Below are positions 1-8,894 of a DNA stretch of 64,000 nt, in pieces. Within the stretch, counting starts at the first letter, position 1. Every line of letters starts with the position of its first letter. The position numbers and the translations under genes were made by a program. This stretch comes from Alcanivorax sp. GTDB lineage: Bacteria > Pseudomonadota > Gammaproteobacteria > Pseudomonadales > Alcanivoracaceae. The notes beneath the pieces were generated by a model. It searched no databases. It was not told the origin of the DNA and worked only from the letters and a program-made list of their open reading frames with translations. The DNA lies in NCBI RefSeq assembly GCF_002733835.1, contig NZ_NVWY01000007.1, positions 62,001-126,000 of the forward strand, written 5' to 3'.

Positions 1-594
<594 letters not shown>

Positions 595-610
595 TTAATT
601 CGTCTGGCTC

Positions 611-640
611 CTATATGGCGGTCATGCTCGCCGTTTCAAG
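611..640 (-). promoter_or_regulatory. sigma32-type heat-shock promoter of dnaK
   Basis: On the minus strand CTTGAAA (634-640) is followed after 13 bases by CGCCATATAG (611-620). This resembles the RpoH consensus CTTGAAA / CCCCATNT. It lies about 80 bases before the dnaK start, where a heat-shock promoter is expected. Confidence 0.7.
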
Positions 641-668
641 GGGCCGAATCGCTTTTTCCCACACCCAA

Positions 669-1253
669 TCAGGGGGCTTTACTGACCACCACTCGCGCCG
701 GGCGAATCAGGCGGCCGTTGAGCTGATAGCCCTTCTCCAGCACCTCGATCACGGTATTGGGGTCCACATTGGGGACCGGCACCATGGTCATGGCCTCATG
801 CAATTCCGGGTTGAACGGCTCGTCCGCAGGGCTGATCTGCTCCAGGTTGTAACGGGCAAACGCATCCAGCAGGGACTTGAGGGTCAGCTCGATGCCCTCA
901 CGGGCCCCTTTCAGCGCCTCGTCCTCGGCATCCAGCGCCGCCAGACCGCGCTCCAGGTTGTCCGCCACGCTCAACAGATCACCGGCGAACTTCTCCAGGG
1001 CGAATTTGCGGGCATGCTGCACATCCCGCTCGGCACGCTTGCGCACGTTCTGCACTTCCGCCTGGGCACGGATATCCGCCTCAGCCAGCGCCTTCTTGAC
1101 CCTGGCCAGCTCGGCATCTGCCTCAGCCAGCTTCTCTTCAACGGTAGGTTCTGCCTGCTCGCTCTCGGCTTCAGCGGCGGCGGCAGCCTGTTGCTCTTCC
1201 ACCGTTTCTACCTGCGGCTCGGCATTGTTCTGGTCTTTTTCCTGGTCACTCAT
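669..1253 (-). CDS. grpE: Nucleotide exchange factor GrpE
   Basis: GrpE, 194 residues, releases ADP from DnaK during the chaperone cycle. The acidic, Ala/Glu-rich first ~60 residues lead into the long dimerising helix (about 60-110). The C-terminal beta domain contains NPELHEAMTMVP and the end motif LNGRLIRPARVVVSK, both typical of GrpE. Length is normal. It is followed 134 bases later by dnaK and preceded by a sigma32-like promoter. Confidence 0.97.
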   Translation of the reverse strand: MSDQEKDQNNAEPQVETVEEQQAAAAAEAESEQAEPTVEEKLAEADAELARVKKALAEADIRAQAEVQNVRKRAERDVQHARKFALEKFAGDLLSVADNLERGLAALDAEDEALKGAREGIELTLKSLLDAFARYNLEQISPADEPFNPELHEAMTMVPVPNVDPNTVIEVLEKGYQLNGRLIRPARVVVSKAP

Positions 1254-1302
1254 TCATCACTCCACATCCCTATCCGGGCTTTTATCAGGAAAGCGGGCAA
1301 AG

Positions 1303-1330
1303 ATATGGGAACTATTGGTGGGGATTCAAG
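1303..1330 (-). promoter_or_regulatory. sigma32-type heat-shock promoter of grpE
   Basis: The minus strand carries CTTGAAT (1324-1330) and CCCATAT (1303-1309) separated by 14 bases, which resembles the RpoH consensus. It sits about 50 bases before the grpE start. Confidence 0.7.
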
Positions 1331-1341
1331 GGGGAAGGGGC

Positions 1342-1496
1342 AGTTGACAGTGGATAGTGGTCAGTTGGCAGCGCTGCGGGATACCCCGGTCAGCTTCTGA
1401 GACGCAAAAGGCCGCGCCCACAAGCCTGGGCGCGGCCTCATACGTTCCAAAATCGACAACCTCACCCGCGCAGCTGTTAACTATCCACTATCAACG
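1342..1496. repeat. Inverted pair of 7-base-period arrays around the hrcA terminator
   Basis: On the plus strand, 1342-1376 reads as heptamers AGTTGAC, AGTGGAT, AGTGGTC, AGTTGGC, AGCGCTG. On the minus strand, 1496-1469 reads CGTTGAT, AGTGGAT, AGTTAAC, AGCTGCG. The two arrays face each other across the terminator at 1409-1438, so the whole block is a large imperfect palindrome between hrcA and grpE. Function unknown. Confidence 0.65.
1409..1438 (-). terminator. Intrinsic terminator after hrcA
   Basis: A 12-base inverted repeat (AGGCCGCGCCCA / TGGGCGCGGCCT) with a 6-base loop. On the minus strand it is followed by a short T run, so it should end hrcA transcription before the grpE promoter. Confidence 0.8.
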
Positions 1497-1499
1497 AAA

Positions 1500-2549
1500 T
1501 TAAAGCTGGGTCAGCGCTGCCGAGAGGATCTTGGCGGTAATATCCACGGTGGGAATCACCTTTTCATAGTCCATGCGGGTGGGGCCAACCACGGCGAGCA
1601 CCCCCATCGGGCCGTTATCCGCCTGGTAGGGTGCAGAAATCAGCGAATAATCCTCGAAGGGCTGGAAGCCGGATTCACGGCCGATAAAGATCTGCACCCC
1701 GTCGGCCTTCATGGACCGCTCCAGCAAATGCAGGATATCGCGCTTGTGGTTGAAGGCGTCGAACAGGTTGCGCAGCTGCCCCAGGTTTTCCGCCTCGGCA
1801 GACTGGATCAGGTTGGATTCCCCGGAAACCACATAATCGGAATCGGGCCGCTCGGTGCGCAGGGCCTTGTCCGCCACCGCCACCGCCGTCTGCATCAGGG
1901 CATCCATCTGCTGGCGGTCGGCGTTCATGGTATCCAGCAAACCATCGCAAATGCTGTTCAGGTCGCAGCCCGCATAGGTGTGATTGATATAGTTGGCCGC
2001 CTGGCGCAACTCCACCTCATCGTAGTCCCGATCGGTATGGATGATGCGGTTCTGCACCTCGGAGCGGTTAACCACCAGCACCACCAGCACCCGCTTGCCC
2101 GACAACGGCAAAAACTCCACCTGCCGCAATGTGGACACATCCCGACGCGGCACTGCCACCAGCCCGGCCATGCGCGTCAGCTCAGCCAGGGTTTTCGACG
2201 CCTGGGCAATCAACTCCTGGGAGGACTGCTCCGGCGCCAGCAGCTGCCGCAGCTCCTTCTTCAAGTGTCGGTGGTCCGGGCGCTCCATGACACTGGTCGC
2301 CAATAGCGAATCCACATAAAGGCGGTACCCCAGCTCTGTGGGGATGCGCCCCGCCGAGGTGTGCGGGCTGCTCAGCACCCCCAACTCCTCCAGCTCAGAC
2401 ATGATATTGCGCACCGTAGCCGGGCTCACGGTCAGGCCGCTGCCACTGGCCAGCGTCTTCGAGCCCACCGGCTGGCCATCGCGGATATGCCGCTCCACCA
2501 GCGTCATCAGCAGTCGTTGTTTACGTTCGTTAAGATCCAGCTTTGCCAT
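1500..2549 (-). CDS. hrcA: Heat-inducible transcription repressor HrcA
   Basis: HrcA, 349 residues, represses class I heat-shock genes by binding the CIRCE operator. The N-terminal winged helix includes GSKTLASGSGLTVSPATVRN (about 28-47) and SPHTSAGRIPTELGYRLYVD, both diagnostic. The C-terminal GAF-like part ends GPMGVLAVVGPTRMDYEKVI, also typical. It lies upstream of grpE-dnaK, but no CIRCE element is visible near either gene, so its targets are probably elsewhere (groESL is the usual one). Confidence 0.96.
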   Translation of the reverse strand: MAKLDLNERKQRLLMTLVERHIRDGQPVGSKTLASGSGLTVSPATVRNIMSELEELGVLSSPHTSAGRIPTELGYRLYVDSLLATSVMERPDHRHLKKELRQLLAPEQSSQELIAQASKTLAELTRMAGLVAVPRRDVSTLRQVEFLPLSGKRVLVVLVVNRSEVQNRIIHTDRDYDEVELRQAANYINHTYAGCDLNSICDGLLDTMNADRQQMDALMQTAVAVADKALRTERPDSDYVVSGESNLIQSAEAENLGQLRNLFDAFNHKRDILHLLERSMKADGVQIFIGRESGFQPFEDYSLISAPYQADNGPMGVLAVVGPTRMDYEKVIPTVDITAKILSAALTQL

Positions 2550-2576
2550 GGGGGTATATGTACCAGAAAATCGCCC

Positions 2577-2591
2577 CTCTATTATATAGAG
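2577..2591 (-). promoter_or_regulatory. hrcA promoter -10 inside an inverted repeat
   Basis: A perfect -10 hexamer TATAAT (minus strand, 2586-2581) lies within the 15-base inverted repeat CTCTAT-TAT-ATAGAG, 28 bases before the hrcA start. No clear -35 is seen. The symmetry could be an operator for autoregulation; that is inference. Confidence 0.4.
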
Positions 2592-2697
2592 AACCGCAGC
2601 CGGGTTTCATTGGGCAGAGGGCTTACACTCTGCGCGCGAATCCCCTACCATTAACAATACTGACCATAAGAACAGTCATCATAACAAGGACGTCATC

Positions 2698-3225
2698 ATG
2701 ACCGACGAAAACCCGAACAACCCCTACCAGGCCCCGGGCAGCACCACCCGGCGCCCGGCCAGGCCCGACAGCCCGGAACTGGCCAGCCGCCTGTACCGTT
2801 TTCTTGGCTCCATCATTGATGGGCTGGTACAGCTACTGGTCATCGGCCCGATCATCTACTTCACCGGCATCTGGGACGCCCTGATGCAAGGCAGCGGCGA
2901 CATCAACCTGACCACCAGCATTGGCCTGTTCATCGCCGGGGAACTGATCTTCCTCGCCCTGCAGGGCTGGCTGCTGTTCAACCGCCAGCAAACCATTGGC
3001 AAGGCGATTCTCAACATGCGCATCGTCGGCATGGAGCAGGACAGCGTGCCCGCAGGCAAGCTCTACGGCCTGCGCTACCTTGTTTTTCACGTGCTCGCCC
3101 AGCTGCCCGGCGTCAATCTGATCATGATTGCCGACCCGCTGCTGATTTTCCGGTCTGACCGCCGCTGCCTGCACGACCACCTTGCCGGCACCCGGGTCAT
3201 CCAGACCCAGAGCACCACCGCTTAA
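2698..3225 (+). CDS. RDD family membrane protein
   Basis: A 175-residue membrane protein. After a Pro-rich, Asn-rich N-terminal tail (about 30 residues) it has the RDD signature (ASRLYRFLGSIIDGLVQLL), a second hydrophobic segment around 75-90, and the family motif QTIGKAILNMRIVG near 100-113. RDD proteins are integral membrane proteins of mostly unknown role; some affect ion exchange. It precedes recN by 30 bases and may be co-transcribed with it. Confidence 0.85.
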   Translation: MTDENPNNPYQAPGSTTRRPARPDSPELASRLYRFLGSIIDGLVQLLVIGPIIYFTGIWDALMQGSGDINLTTSIGLFIAGELIFLALQGWLLFNRQQTIGKAILNMRIVGMEQDSVPAGKLYGLRYLVFHVLAQLPGVNLIMIADPLLIFRSDRRCLHDHLAGTRVIQTQSTTA

Positions 3226-3255
3226 CCCCGATTTCGCCTGTTCCGGAGGAGCACC

Positions 3256-4923
3256 ATGCTGACACACCTGAGCGTTCGTCATTTTGCCACCGTTGACCAG
3301 CTGGAGCTGGAGCCCGAAAACGGGCTCACCGTCATCAGCGGCGAAACCGGGGCAGGCAAATCCGTCATCATCGACGCCCTTGGGCTCACCCTCGGGGATC
3401 GCGCCGATTCATCCATCGTTCGCCACGGGCACGACCGCGCCGAGGTGTTGGCCACCTTTGACGTGAGCAACAATCTCGCCGCCCGCCAATGGCTGGCCGA
3501 GCGCGAACTGGACGATGAAGAGCAGTGCCTGCTGCGCCGCACCGTGCGCGCCGACGGCCGCTCCCGGGCCTATGTGAACGGCACCCCCACGCCGCTGGCG
3601 GAAGTCCGCGAGCTGGGCGAGCGCCTGATCAGCATTCACAGCCAGCACGAACACCAGGCGCTACTGAAAAAAGACGCCCACCGGCAACTGCTGGACAACT
3701 TCGCCGATGCCCGCGACCTGGCCAACAGCGTGCGCGAGCACTGGCGCCACTGGCAAAAAGCCCGCCGTGCCCACGACGAGGCCCTCAACCAGGCCCGCGA
3801 ACAGAACGAGAAAGAAGAGCTGCTGCGCTTTCAGCTGGAAGAGTTGGACGCTCTCTCACTGCAAGACGGCGAACTGGAGCAACTGGAACAGGAACAGCAA
3901 CGGCTGGGCAACGCAGAAAGCCTGATCCGCGTCTGCCAGCAATCATTGAGCGCGCTTTATGAAGGCGAGGACGGCACCTGCAACGACCACCTCAGCCAGG
4001 TCAGCCACTGGCTGGATGACGCCCGCAACAACGACGACGGCCTGGGCAGCATTGCCGACACCGTGGAATCCGCCCGCCTGCAAGTGGAAGCCGCCGCCGA
4101 CGATCTGCGCCATTATCTGGAAAAACTGGACCTGGACCCGGCGCGCCTGAGCCAGGTGGAAGAGCGCCTGAGCCAGTGTTACACCCTGGCCCGCAAACAT
4201 CGCGTTCGCCCGGAAGAACTGGTAGAGCATCACCGCAGCCTGCTGGCCGAGTCCGACGCGCTGGGCAATGTGGACGCCCACCTGCACGCCCTGGCCGAGC
4301 AGGAAACGTCGGCCCAGCAGCACTATATGGACAGCGCACGCAAACTCAGCAAGGCGCGTCGTAGCGCCGCCAAGGCCCTCAGCCAGCAAGTACAGAAACA
4401 ACTCACCGCCCTGGGCATGAAAGCGGCCCAGCTGGATGCGAGCCCCAGCGAATGCAGCCCCACACTCGACGGCCTGGAAGAGGTGGAGTTCCTGTTCTCC
4501 GCCAACCCCGGCCAGCCGCTCAAACCGCTGGGCAAGGTGGCATCCGGGGGCGAGCTGTCGCGGGTCAGCCTGGCCATTCAGGTGATCTGTGCACGCAACC
4601 TGACCGTGCCAAGCCTGGTATTCGATGAAGTGGATGTGGGCGTGGGCGGCGGCGTCGCCGAGATCGTCGGCCGGTTACTGCGCGAGCTGGGCCAGCACGC
4701 CCAGGTGCTGTGCATTACCCACCAGCCACAAGTCGCCAGCCAGGGGCACCAGCACTGGCAGGTACACAAGATTCAGGGAGACGACACCACCCACACCCGC
4801 ATTCAGGGGCTGGACGAGACCGCAAGGGTGGAAGAGCTGGCGCGCATGCTGGGTGGCGTGGAAATCACCGAATCCACCCGCAATCACGCCAAAGAGATGC
4901 TGAGCAAAGCCCAGGCAGCCTGA
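3256..4923 (+). CDS. recN: DNA repair protein RecN
   Basis: RecN, 555 residues, is an SMC-like ATPase acting in double-strand-break repair. The Walker A motif GETGAGKS lies at 29-36, the ABC signature SGGELSRVSLA near 433-443 and Walker B LVFDEVDVG near 455-463, with long charged coiled-coil arms between. Start ATG follows a good ribosome site (GGAGGAG). It converges with fur, and the gap is filled by a heptamer-built hairpin. Whether it is SOS-controlled cannot be told: no LexA box was recognised. Confidence 0.97.
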   Translation: MLTHLSVRHFATVDQLELEPENGLTVISGETGAGKSVIIDALGLTLGDRADSSIVRHGHDRAEVLATFDVSNNLAARQWLAERELDDEEQCLLRRTVRADGRSRAYVNGTPTPLAEVRELGERLISIHSQHEHQALLKKDAHRQLLDNFADARDLANSVREHWRHWQKARRAHDEALNQAREQNEKEELLRFQLEELDALSLQDGELEQLEQEQQRLGNAESLIRVCQQSLSALYEGEDGTCNDHLSQVSHWLDDARNNDDGLGSIADTVESARLQVEAAADDLRHYLEKLDLDPARLSQVEERLSQCYTLARKHRVRPEELVEHHRSLLAESDALGNVDAHLHALAEQETSAQQHYMDSARKLSKARRSAAKALSQQVQKQLTALGMKAAQLDASPSECSPTLDGLEEVEFLFSANPGQPLKPLGKVASGGELSRVSLAIQVICARNLTVPSLVFDEVDVGVGGGVAEIVGRLLRELGQHAQVLCITHQPQVASQGHQHWQVHKIQGDDTTHTRIQGLDETARVEELARMLGGVEITESTRNHAKEMLSKAQAA

Positions 4924-4931
4924 CAAGAAAC

Positions 4932-4986
4932 GCAGCATGCTTCACGCAACAGGCACCACGCCCGTGTGCGGCATGAAGCGTGCTGC
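4932..4986. repeat. Inverted 7-base arrays forming a hairpin between recN and fur
   Basis: The plus strand from 4932 reads GCAGCAT, GCTTCAC, GCAACAG, GCACCAC. The minus strand from 4986 reads GCAGCAC, GCTTCAT, GCCGCAC. The two arms pair with few mismatches to give a long stem between convergent genes. There is no T run, so it is not a standard terminator, though it could block transcripts from both sides. Confidence 0.75.
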
Positions 4987-4997
4987 GCGAGGCGCTA

Positions 4998-5402
4998 CTA
5001 CTTCTTCTTCGGCTTGACGTACAACACCAGCGAGTGATCCACGATTTCGTAACCGTGCTCCTCGGCAATGGCGTGCTGGCGCTTCTCGATCACGTCATCC
5101 ATGAATTCCACCACCTGGCCGGTTTCCATGCACACCATGTGGTCGTGATGGTCTTCATCGGCCAGCTCGAAAACGGCTGAGCCCCCTTCGAAATTGTGGC
5201 GCAGCACCATGCCAGCCTGCTCGAACTGGGTCAGCACGCGATACACCGTGGCCAGCCCCACGTCTTCGCCGGAGTCCATCAATGACTTGTAGATGTCTTC
5301 CGCGCTCAGATGGCGCTCTTCGGACTTCTCCAGTTGCTGCAGGATTTTCACCCGCGGCAGGGTCACTTTAAGGCCCGCTTTTCTGAGATCCTGATTATCC
5401 AA
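4998..5402 (-). CDS. fur: Ferric uptake regulator Fur
   Basis: Fur, an iron-dependent repressor. The N-terminal winged helix (LRKAGLKVTLPRVKILQQLE) is followed by the metal-binding dimer domain with DEDHHDHMVC and the C-terminal DHSLVLYVKPKKK. The frame has no ATG at the front. A TTG at 5402 preceded by TGGAG at 8 bases gives a 134-residue protein whose N-terminus (MDNQDLRKAG) aligns with Pseudomonas Fur; a TTG at 5423 would add seven residues. It is divergent from bamE, as in pseudomonads. Confidence 0.93.
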   Translation of the reverse strand: MDNQDLRKAGLKVTLPRVKILQQLEKSEERHLSAEDIYKSLMDSGEDVGLATVYRVLTQFEQAGMVLRHNFEGGSAVFELADEDHHDHMVCMETGQVVEFMDDVIEKRQHAIAEEHGYEIVDHSLVLYVKPKKK

Positions 5403-5532
5403 TGCGTATGCTCCATCTGCCAATCAATGGCGGTTTTAAAAAAGGCGGAAAATCTGTACCACCGGAGGCACCAAGGCGAACTCCTCGCCCGGTGAACTGT
5501 CCATGAAGAGGACCAGACTACCAGACGGGAGT

Positions 5533-5560
5533 TTGTCATGGGTTCCCAAGTCTGTATTAT
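5533..5560 (+). promoter_or_regulatory. sigma70-type promoter of bamE
   Basis: TTGTCA (5533-5538) and TATTAT (5555-5560) are separated by 16 bases, about 30 bases before the bamE start. Confidence 0.5.
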
Positions 5561-5589
5561 CGCCCGAACACTTAGCGAAGTCGAAAATC

Positions 5590-5997
5590 ATGCCCCGGAT
5601 TCTAGTTTCACTGACACTGATATCACTTCTGGCCACCGCCGGCTGCAGCACCCTGCGATTCCCCGGCGTCTACCGCATTGATATCCCACAAGGCAACTTC
5701 GTCACCGAAGATATGCTCAGCGAGCTGCAGCCCGGCATGTCACCGGAGCAAGTGCGCTATGTTCTCGGCGCACCGACTCTGGTCGACCCGTTTACCCCGG
5801 ACCTGTGGATCTACCCAATGACTTACCGGCCCGGCAAGGGCGAGAACGTCAGCCAGAGCATCACCGTGTACTTTGAAAACGGCACCTACAGCCGCTACGA
5901 AGGTGAAGTCATCGACGACTTCAAGGCCAAGACCTCCGGACGCAATGATCTGGAATTGCAGCGCAAAGCCGCTGACCGCAAGGATGAGGCCGAATAA
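5590..5997 (+). CDS. bamE: Outer membrane assembly lipoprotein BamE (OmlA/SmpA)
   Basis: A 135-residue lipoprotein of the BAM complex, which inserts beta-barrel proteins in the outer membrane. The start at 5590 is chosen because it places a lipoprotein signal (MPRILVSLTLISLLATAGC) with the lipidated Cys at 19; the open frame extends 29 codons upstream without a signal. The BamE fold motifs QGNFVTEDMLSELQPGMSPEQV and YVLGAP are present. It is divergent from fur and convergent with rnfH. Confidence 0.93.
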   Translation: MPRILVSLTLISLLATAGCSTLRFPGVYRIDIPQGNFVTEDMLSELQPGMSPEQVRYVLGAPTLVDPFTPDLWIYPMTYRPGKGENVSQSITVYFENGTYSRYEGEVIDDFKAKTSGRNDLELQRKAADRKDEAE

Positions 5998-6037
5998 GCG
6001 AGCGCCCCCCCCTTGCTGACTGGCCACGCTACAAAAG

Positions 6038-6069
6038 AGCCTCTCAGCCCTTGTCTGCAGAGGCTTTTT
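6038..6069 (+). terminator. Probable terminator of bamE
   Basis: AGCCTCT (6038-6044) pairs with AGAGGCT (6059-6065), followed by TTTTC. It overlaps the last codons of the opposing rnfH gene. Confidence 0.5.
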
Positions 6070-6352
6070 CTTTTGCTCGTTTCTTGCGATTAAGCTTCGG
6101 GTCCGCCGTCAACGGGCGGTAGATCTCCACCCGCTCGCCCGCCTTGAGTATATGCCCCGCCGGGTTCGCCACCACCTTGCCGAACACCCCCATGGGCGCC
6201 TTGCCCAGCTCCAGGCCGGCAAATTGCTCGTCGATACCCGATAACCGGGCCGCCTCCAGCATGGTGGTCCCCTCTGGCACATCCAGGCCTATCAAACGCT
6301 GCTTTTCCGGCAACGCATAGGTCACTTCCACGTGAATCATGGCATCACTCAT
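6044..6352 (-). CDS. rnfH: RnfH family protein (UPF0125, RatB)
   Basis: A 102-residue ubiquitin-like-fold protein of the RnfH/RatB family. The diagnostic stretches are VEVTYALPEKQ near the start and GERVEIYRPLTADPKLNRKKRA near the end. Its molecular role is unclear. The ATG at 6352 overlaps the stop of the transporter gene (ATGA), so the two are probably translationally coupled; a second ATG at 6340 would give the more typical N-terminus. In related genomes the usual upstream partner is ratA, which is absent here. Confidence 0.88.
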   Translation of the reverse strand: MSDAMIHVEVTYALPEKQRLIGLDVPEGTTMLEAARLSGIDEQFAGLELGKAPMGVFGKVVANPAGHILKAGERVEIYRPLTADPKLNRKKRAKEKASADKG

Positions 6353-7911
6353 TGTGCTGGCTCCAGCGGCGCCGACGGCACCTCACCGTCTTCAGCATCA
6401 TCCGCGGGCTCTGCCACTGGCGCAGGGATCTCGGCCCCGGCCGCCTCGCCCGGCGCTTCAGAGGCCGCCGGCGCAACCGGTTCCGGTTCCTTCACCGGGG
6501 CAGCCTCATCGGCAGGCGCCACGGCACTCCAGATGGAATACACAAACAAGGCGACCACCGCCGCCGGAGAGAAAATCCGCACCAGCGCGCGCCACACCAG
6601 GTACAGCTTGAAGTTCTTGATCCCCAGCTCCTTGCGCGCATGGGTTTCCTTCATCACCCAACCCGCAAAGATGGCAATCAGCAAGCCACCCAGCGGCAAC
6701 ATCACCGTGGTGGACAGGAATTCCATGTTGTCGAAGAAGGTGCCCGCCAGGAACGTATTGTCCTGCCAAAGGTTAAAAGACAGCACCGAACCGATGCCCA
6801 GCACCCAGGCACCCAGCCCCACCACGGTAGCGGCCAGCCCCCGGGACAGACCGCGCTCCACCAGCCACGCCACCACCGGCTCCCCCAAACTGATGGACGA
6901 GCTCCAGGCCGCAGAGACGACCAGAATGAAGAACAGGGAACCGAACAACATGCCGCCCGGCATCTGACCAAACGCCAGCGGCAGCGTTACGAACATCATG
7001 CCCGGCCCCTGGCCTACCTGCAGATCATTGGAGAAGATCAGCGGGAACATGGCCACACCGGAACCCAGCGCCACCAGCGTATCCAGCAGCGCAATAATGA
7101 TCACCGTGGACATGATCGACACCGGCTTGGGCTTGCCCCCCTTCTTGCCGACGGCCTCCCGGGGCATATACGCCCCATAGGCCATGATCGCGCCCATGCC
7201 CAGGCTCAGGGTAAAGAAGGCCTGCCCCACGGCAGTAATCACCACCTTGCCATTGAGCTTGGAGAAATCCGGCTCAAACAGGAACAAAAGCCCCTCCTTG
7301 AAACCCGGCGTGGTGGCGGCATAGCCCACCAGCACCAGCAGCAGCACGAACAGCAGCGGCATGAGGATCTCAACAGCCTTCTCCAGCCCCCCTTTCACAC
7401 CACGGCCCACCACCACCATGGTCAGCACCATAAACAGGGTGTGGCAGCCCATCATCAACCAGGGATCTGCCAGCAACGCATCAAACCGTGCCCCGGATTG
7501 CGCCGCCGTAATCCCCTGAAAACCACCGGCCACCGCCTCCCAGGCATAATAAAGAGCCCAGCTGGCGACCACGGAATAAAAGGAGAGGATCAGGAATGCC
7601 GACAGCACCCCCATATGCCCAATCCCCGCCCAGCGCTGTGTCACCTTGCTCTCACCGGCAAGCTTGCGCATGGTGTTGATCGGGCTCAGGCCACCCTTGC
7701 GGCCCAGCATCACCTCTGCAGCCATGATGGGAATCCCCACCACCGCAATACACAGCAGATACAGCAGCACAAAGGCACCGCCACCGTTTTCCCCGGTGAT
7801 ATACGGAAAGCGCCAGATGTTACCCAGCCCCACTGCCGACCCGGTTGCCGCCAGAATAAACACCCAGCGGCTGCCCCATACCCCATGGACCGACTTGTTT
7901 TCTTGCTTCAT
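6349..7911 (-). CDS. Sodium-dependent transporter, NSS (SNF) family
   Basis: A 520-residue sodium symporter of the neurotransmitter:sodium symporter family, with about 11-12 hydrophobic helices. TM1 carries the family signature (ATGSAVGLGNIWRFPYITGENGGGAF, given here by its ends at about residues 21-46). Substrate is not predictable; amino acids are typical. An unusual acidic Ala/Pro/Glu-rich cytoplasmic tail of roughly 55 residues follows the last helix. Its stop overlaps rnfH. Confidence 0.92.
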   Translation of the reverse strand: MKQENKSVHGVWGSRWVFILAATGSAVGLGNIWRFPYITGENGGGAFVLLYLLCIAVVGIPIMAAEVMLGRKGGLSPINTMRKLAGESKVTQRWAGIGHMGVLSAFLILSFYSVVASWALYYAWEAVAGGFQGITAAQSGARFDALLADPWLMMGCHTLFMVLTMVVVGRGVKGGLEKAVEILMPLLFVLLLVLVGYAATTPGFKEGLLFLFEPDFSKLNGKVVITAVGQAFFTLSLGMGAIMAYGAYMPREAVGKKGGKPKPVSIMSTVIIIALLDTLVALGSGVAMFPLIFSNDLQVGQGPGMMFVTLPLAFGQMPGGMLFGSLFFILVVSAAWSSSISLGEPVVAWLVERGLSRGLAATVVGLGAWVLGIGSVLSFNLWQDNTFLAGTFFDNMEFLSTTVMLPLGGLLIAIFAGWVMKETHARKELGIKNFKLYLVWRALVRIFSPAAVVALFVYSIWSAVAPADEAAPVKEPEPVAPAASEAPGEAAGAEIPAPVAEPADDAEDGEVPSAPLEPAQ

Positions 7912-8078
7912 AACACCATTACCCTTGTTCGCGTGGCGGTATTGTCTTTTTTTTGGCAGGGCGGCTCAAGTGACCGCCAGTAACAGCACAAAGATGGTAA
8001 GCAGTCACTCACCCGGCACCGGCCACAGCAGACAAACCGCTATCAGCCACTCACCCCTTGCTCTATAATCGCCGCCCT

Positions 8079-8558
8079 ATGGGAAAAGCCAACAAGAAAG
8101 CCAAAGCACCGTCGGCCACCATTGCGCAAAACCGCAAGGCACGCCACGAATATCATCTGGAAGAGCACTTCGAAGCCGGCCTGGTATTGGAAGGCTGGGA
8201 AGTGAAGTCCCTGCGTGCCGGCAAAGGCAACCTGACAGAAGCCTACGTCTTGCTGAAAAACGGCGAGGCCTTCCTGTTCGGTGCCCGTTTCGAGCCCCTC
8301 AACACCGCCAGCACCCACGTTAACCCGGACCCGACACGCACGCGCAAACTGCTGCTGCACCGTCGTGAGCTGGGGCGGGTATTTGGCGGCGTACAGAAAG
8401 ACGGCTTCACCTGCGTACCGGTGAGCCTGTACTGGAAGAAAGGGTTCGCCAAGTGCGACATCGCACTGGCCAAAGGCAAGCAGAAATTCGACAAGCGCGC
8501 CACAGAGAAAGAGCGCGACTGGAATCGCCAGAAGCAGCGCATACTGCGGCAGAGATGA
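8079..8558 (+). CDS. smpB: SsrA-binding protein SmpB
   Basis: SmpB, 159 residues, binds tmRNA and delivers it to stalled ribosomes. Family motifs: [43 protein letters not shown] and the basic tail [21 protein letters not shown] (last about 20 residues) that enters the ribosomal decoding site. The start MGKANKK at 8079 is chosen over an ATG seven codons upstream because it matches the family. ssrA itself lies 750 bases downstream on the same strand. Confidence 0.97.
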   Translation: MGKANKKAKAPSATIAQNRKARHEYHLEEHFEAGLVLEGWEVKSLRAGKGNLTEAYVLLKNGEAFLFGARFEPLNTASTHVNPDPTRTRKLLLHRRELGRVFGGVQKDGFTCVPVSLYWKKGFAKCDIALAKGKQKFDKRATEKERDWNRQKQRILRQR

Positions 8559-8612
8559 CGCCGTAAAGAGGTGTCACGCCCTGCCGCCGGGCACTGTCTC
8601 AGGCTGTCTTGA

Positions 8613-8894
8613 TTACGCCGTGTGGCGGGTATTTACGTCCTGTGCACGGCTATCGCCACGCAGCTGCCAATACAATTGCAGCCAGGCGCGAAGCACCGCA
8701 GGCAGGAAGTAAACGGCGAACAGAATCACCGGAATCCGTGCTTCCGGGGTCGCCATATTCACCAGGTAAATCCCTGCTGCATACGCAGCCAGCGCAAATA
8801 CCAATTGCAACGCTCTGTAGAGCAGCGGCTGAGCCTTCAAAGGCGACAGTGCCTTCTCGGAAACTTGCCCTGCTGACCGAAAGATCGTGTTCAT
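8613..8894 (-). CDS. Small membrane protein, unknown function
   Basis: A protein of about 93 residues with two hydrophobic segments (roughly 28-48 and 53-75) and a polar C-terminus, so an inner-membrane protein is likely. A strong ribosome site (AAGGAG) precedes two adjacent ATG codons at 8897 and 8894; the second has better spacing. I do not recognise a family. It lies alone between smpB and ssrA on the opposite strand. Confidence 0.65.
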   Translation of the reverse strand: MNTIFRSAGQVSEKALSPLKAQPLLYRALQLVFALAAYAAGIYLVNMATPEARIPVILFAVYFLPAVLRAWLQLYWQLRGDSRAQDVNTRHTA

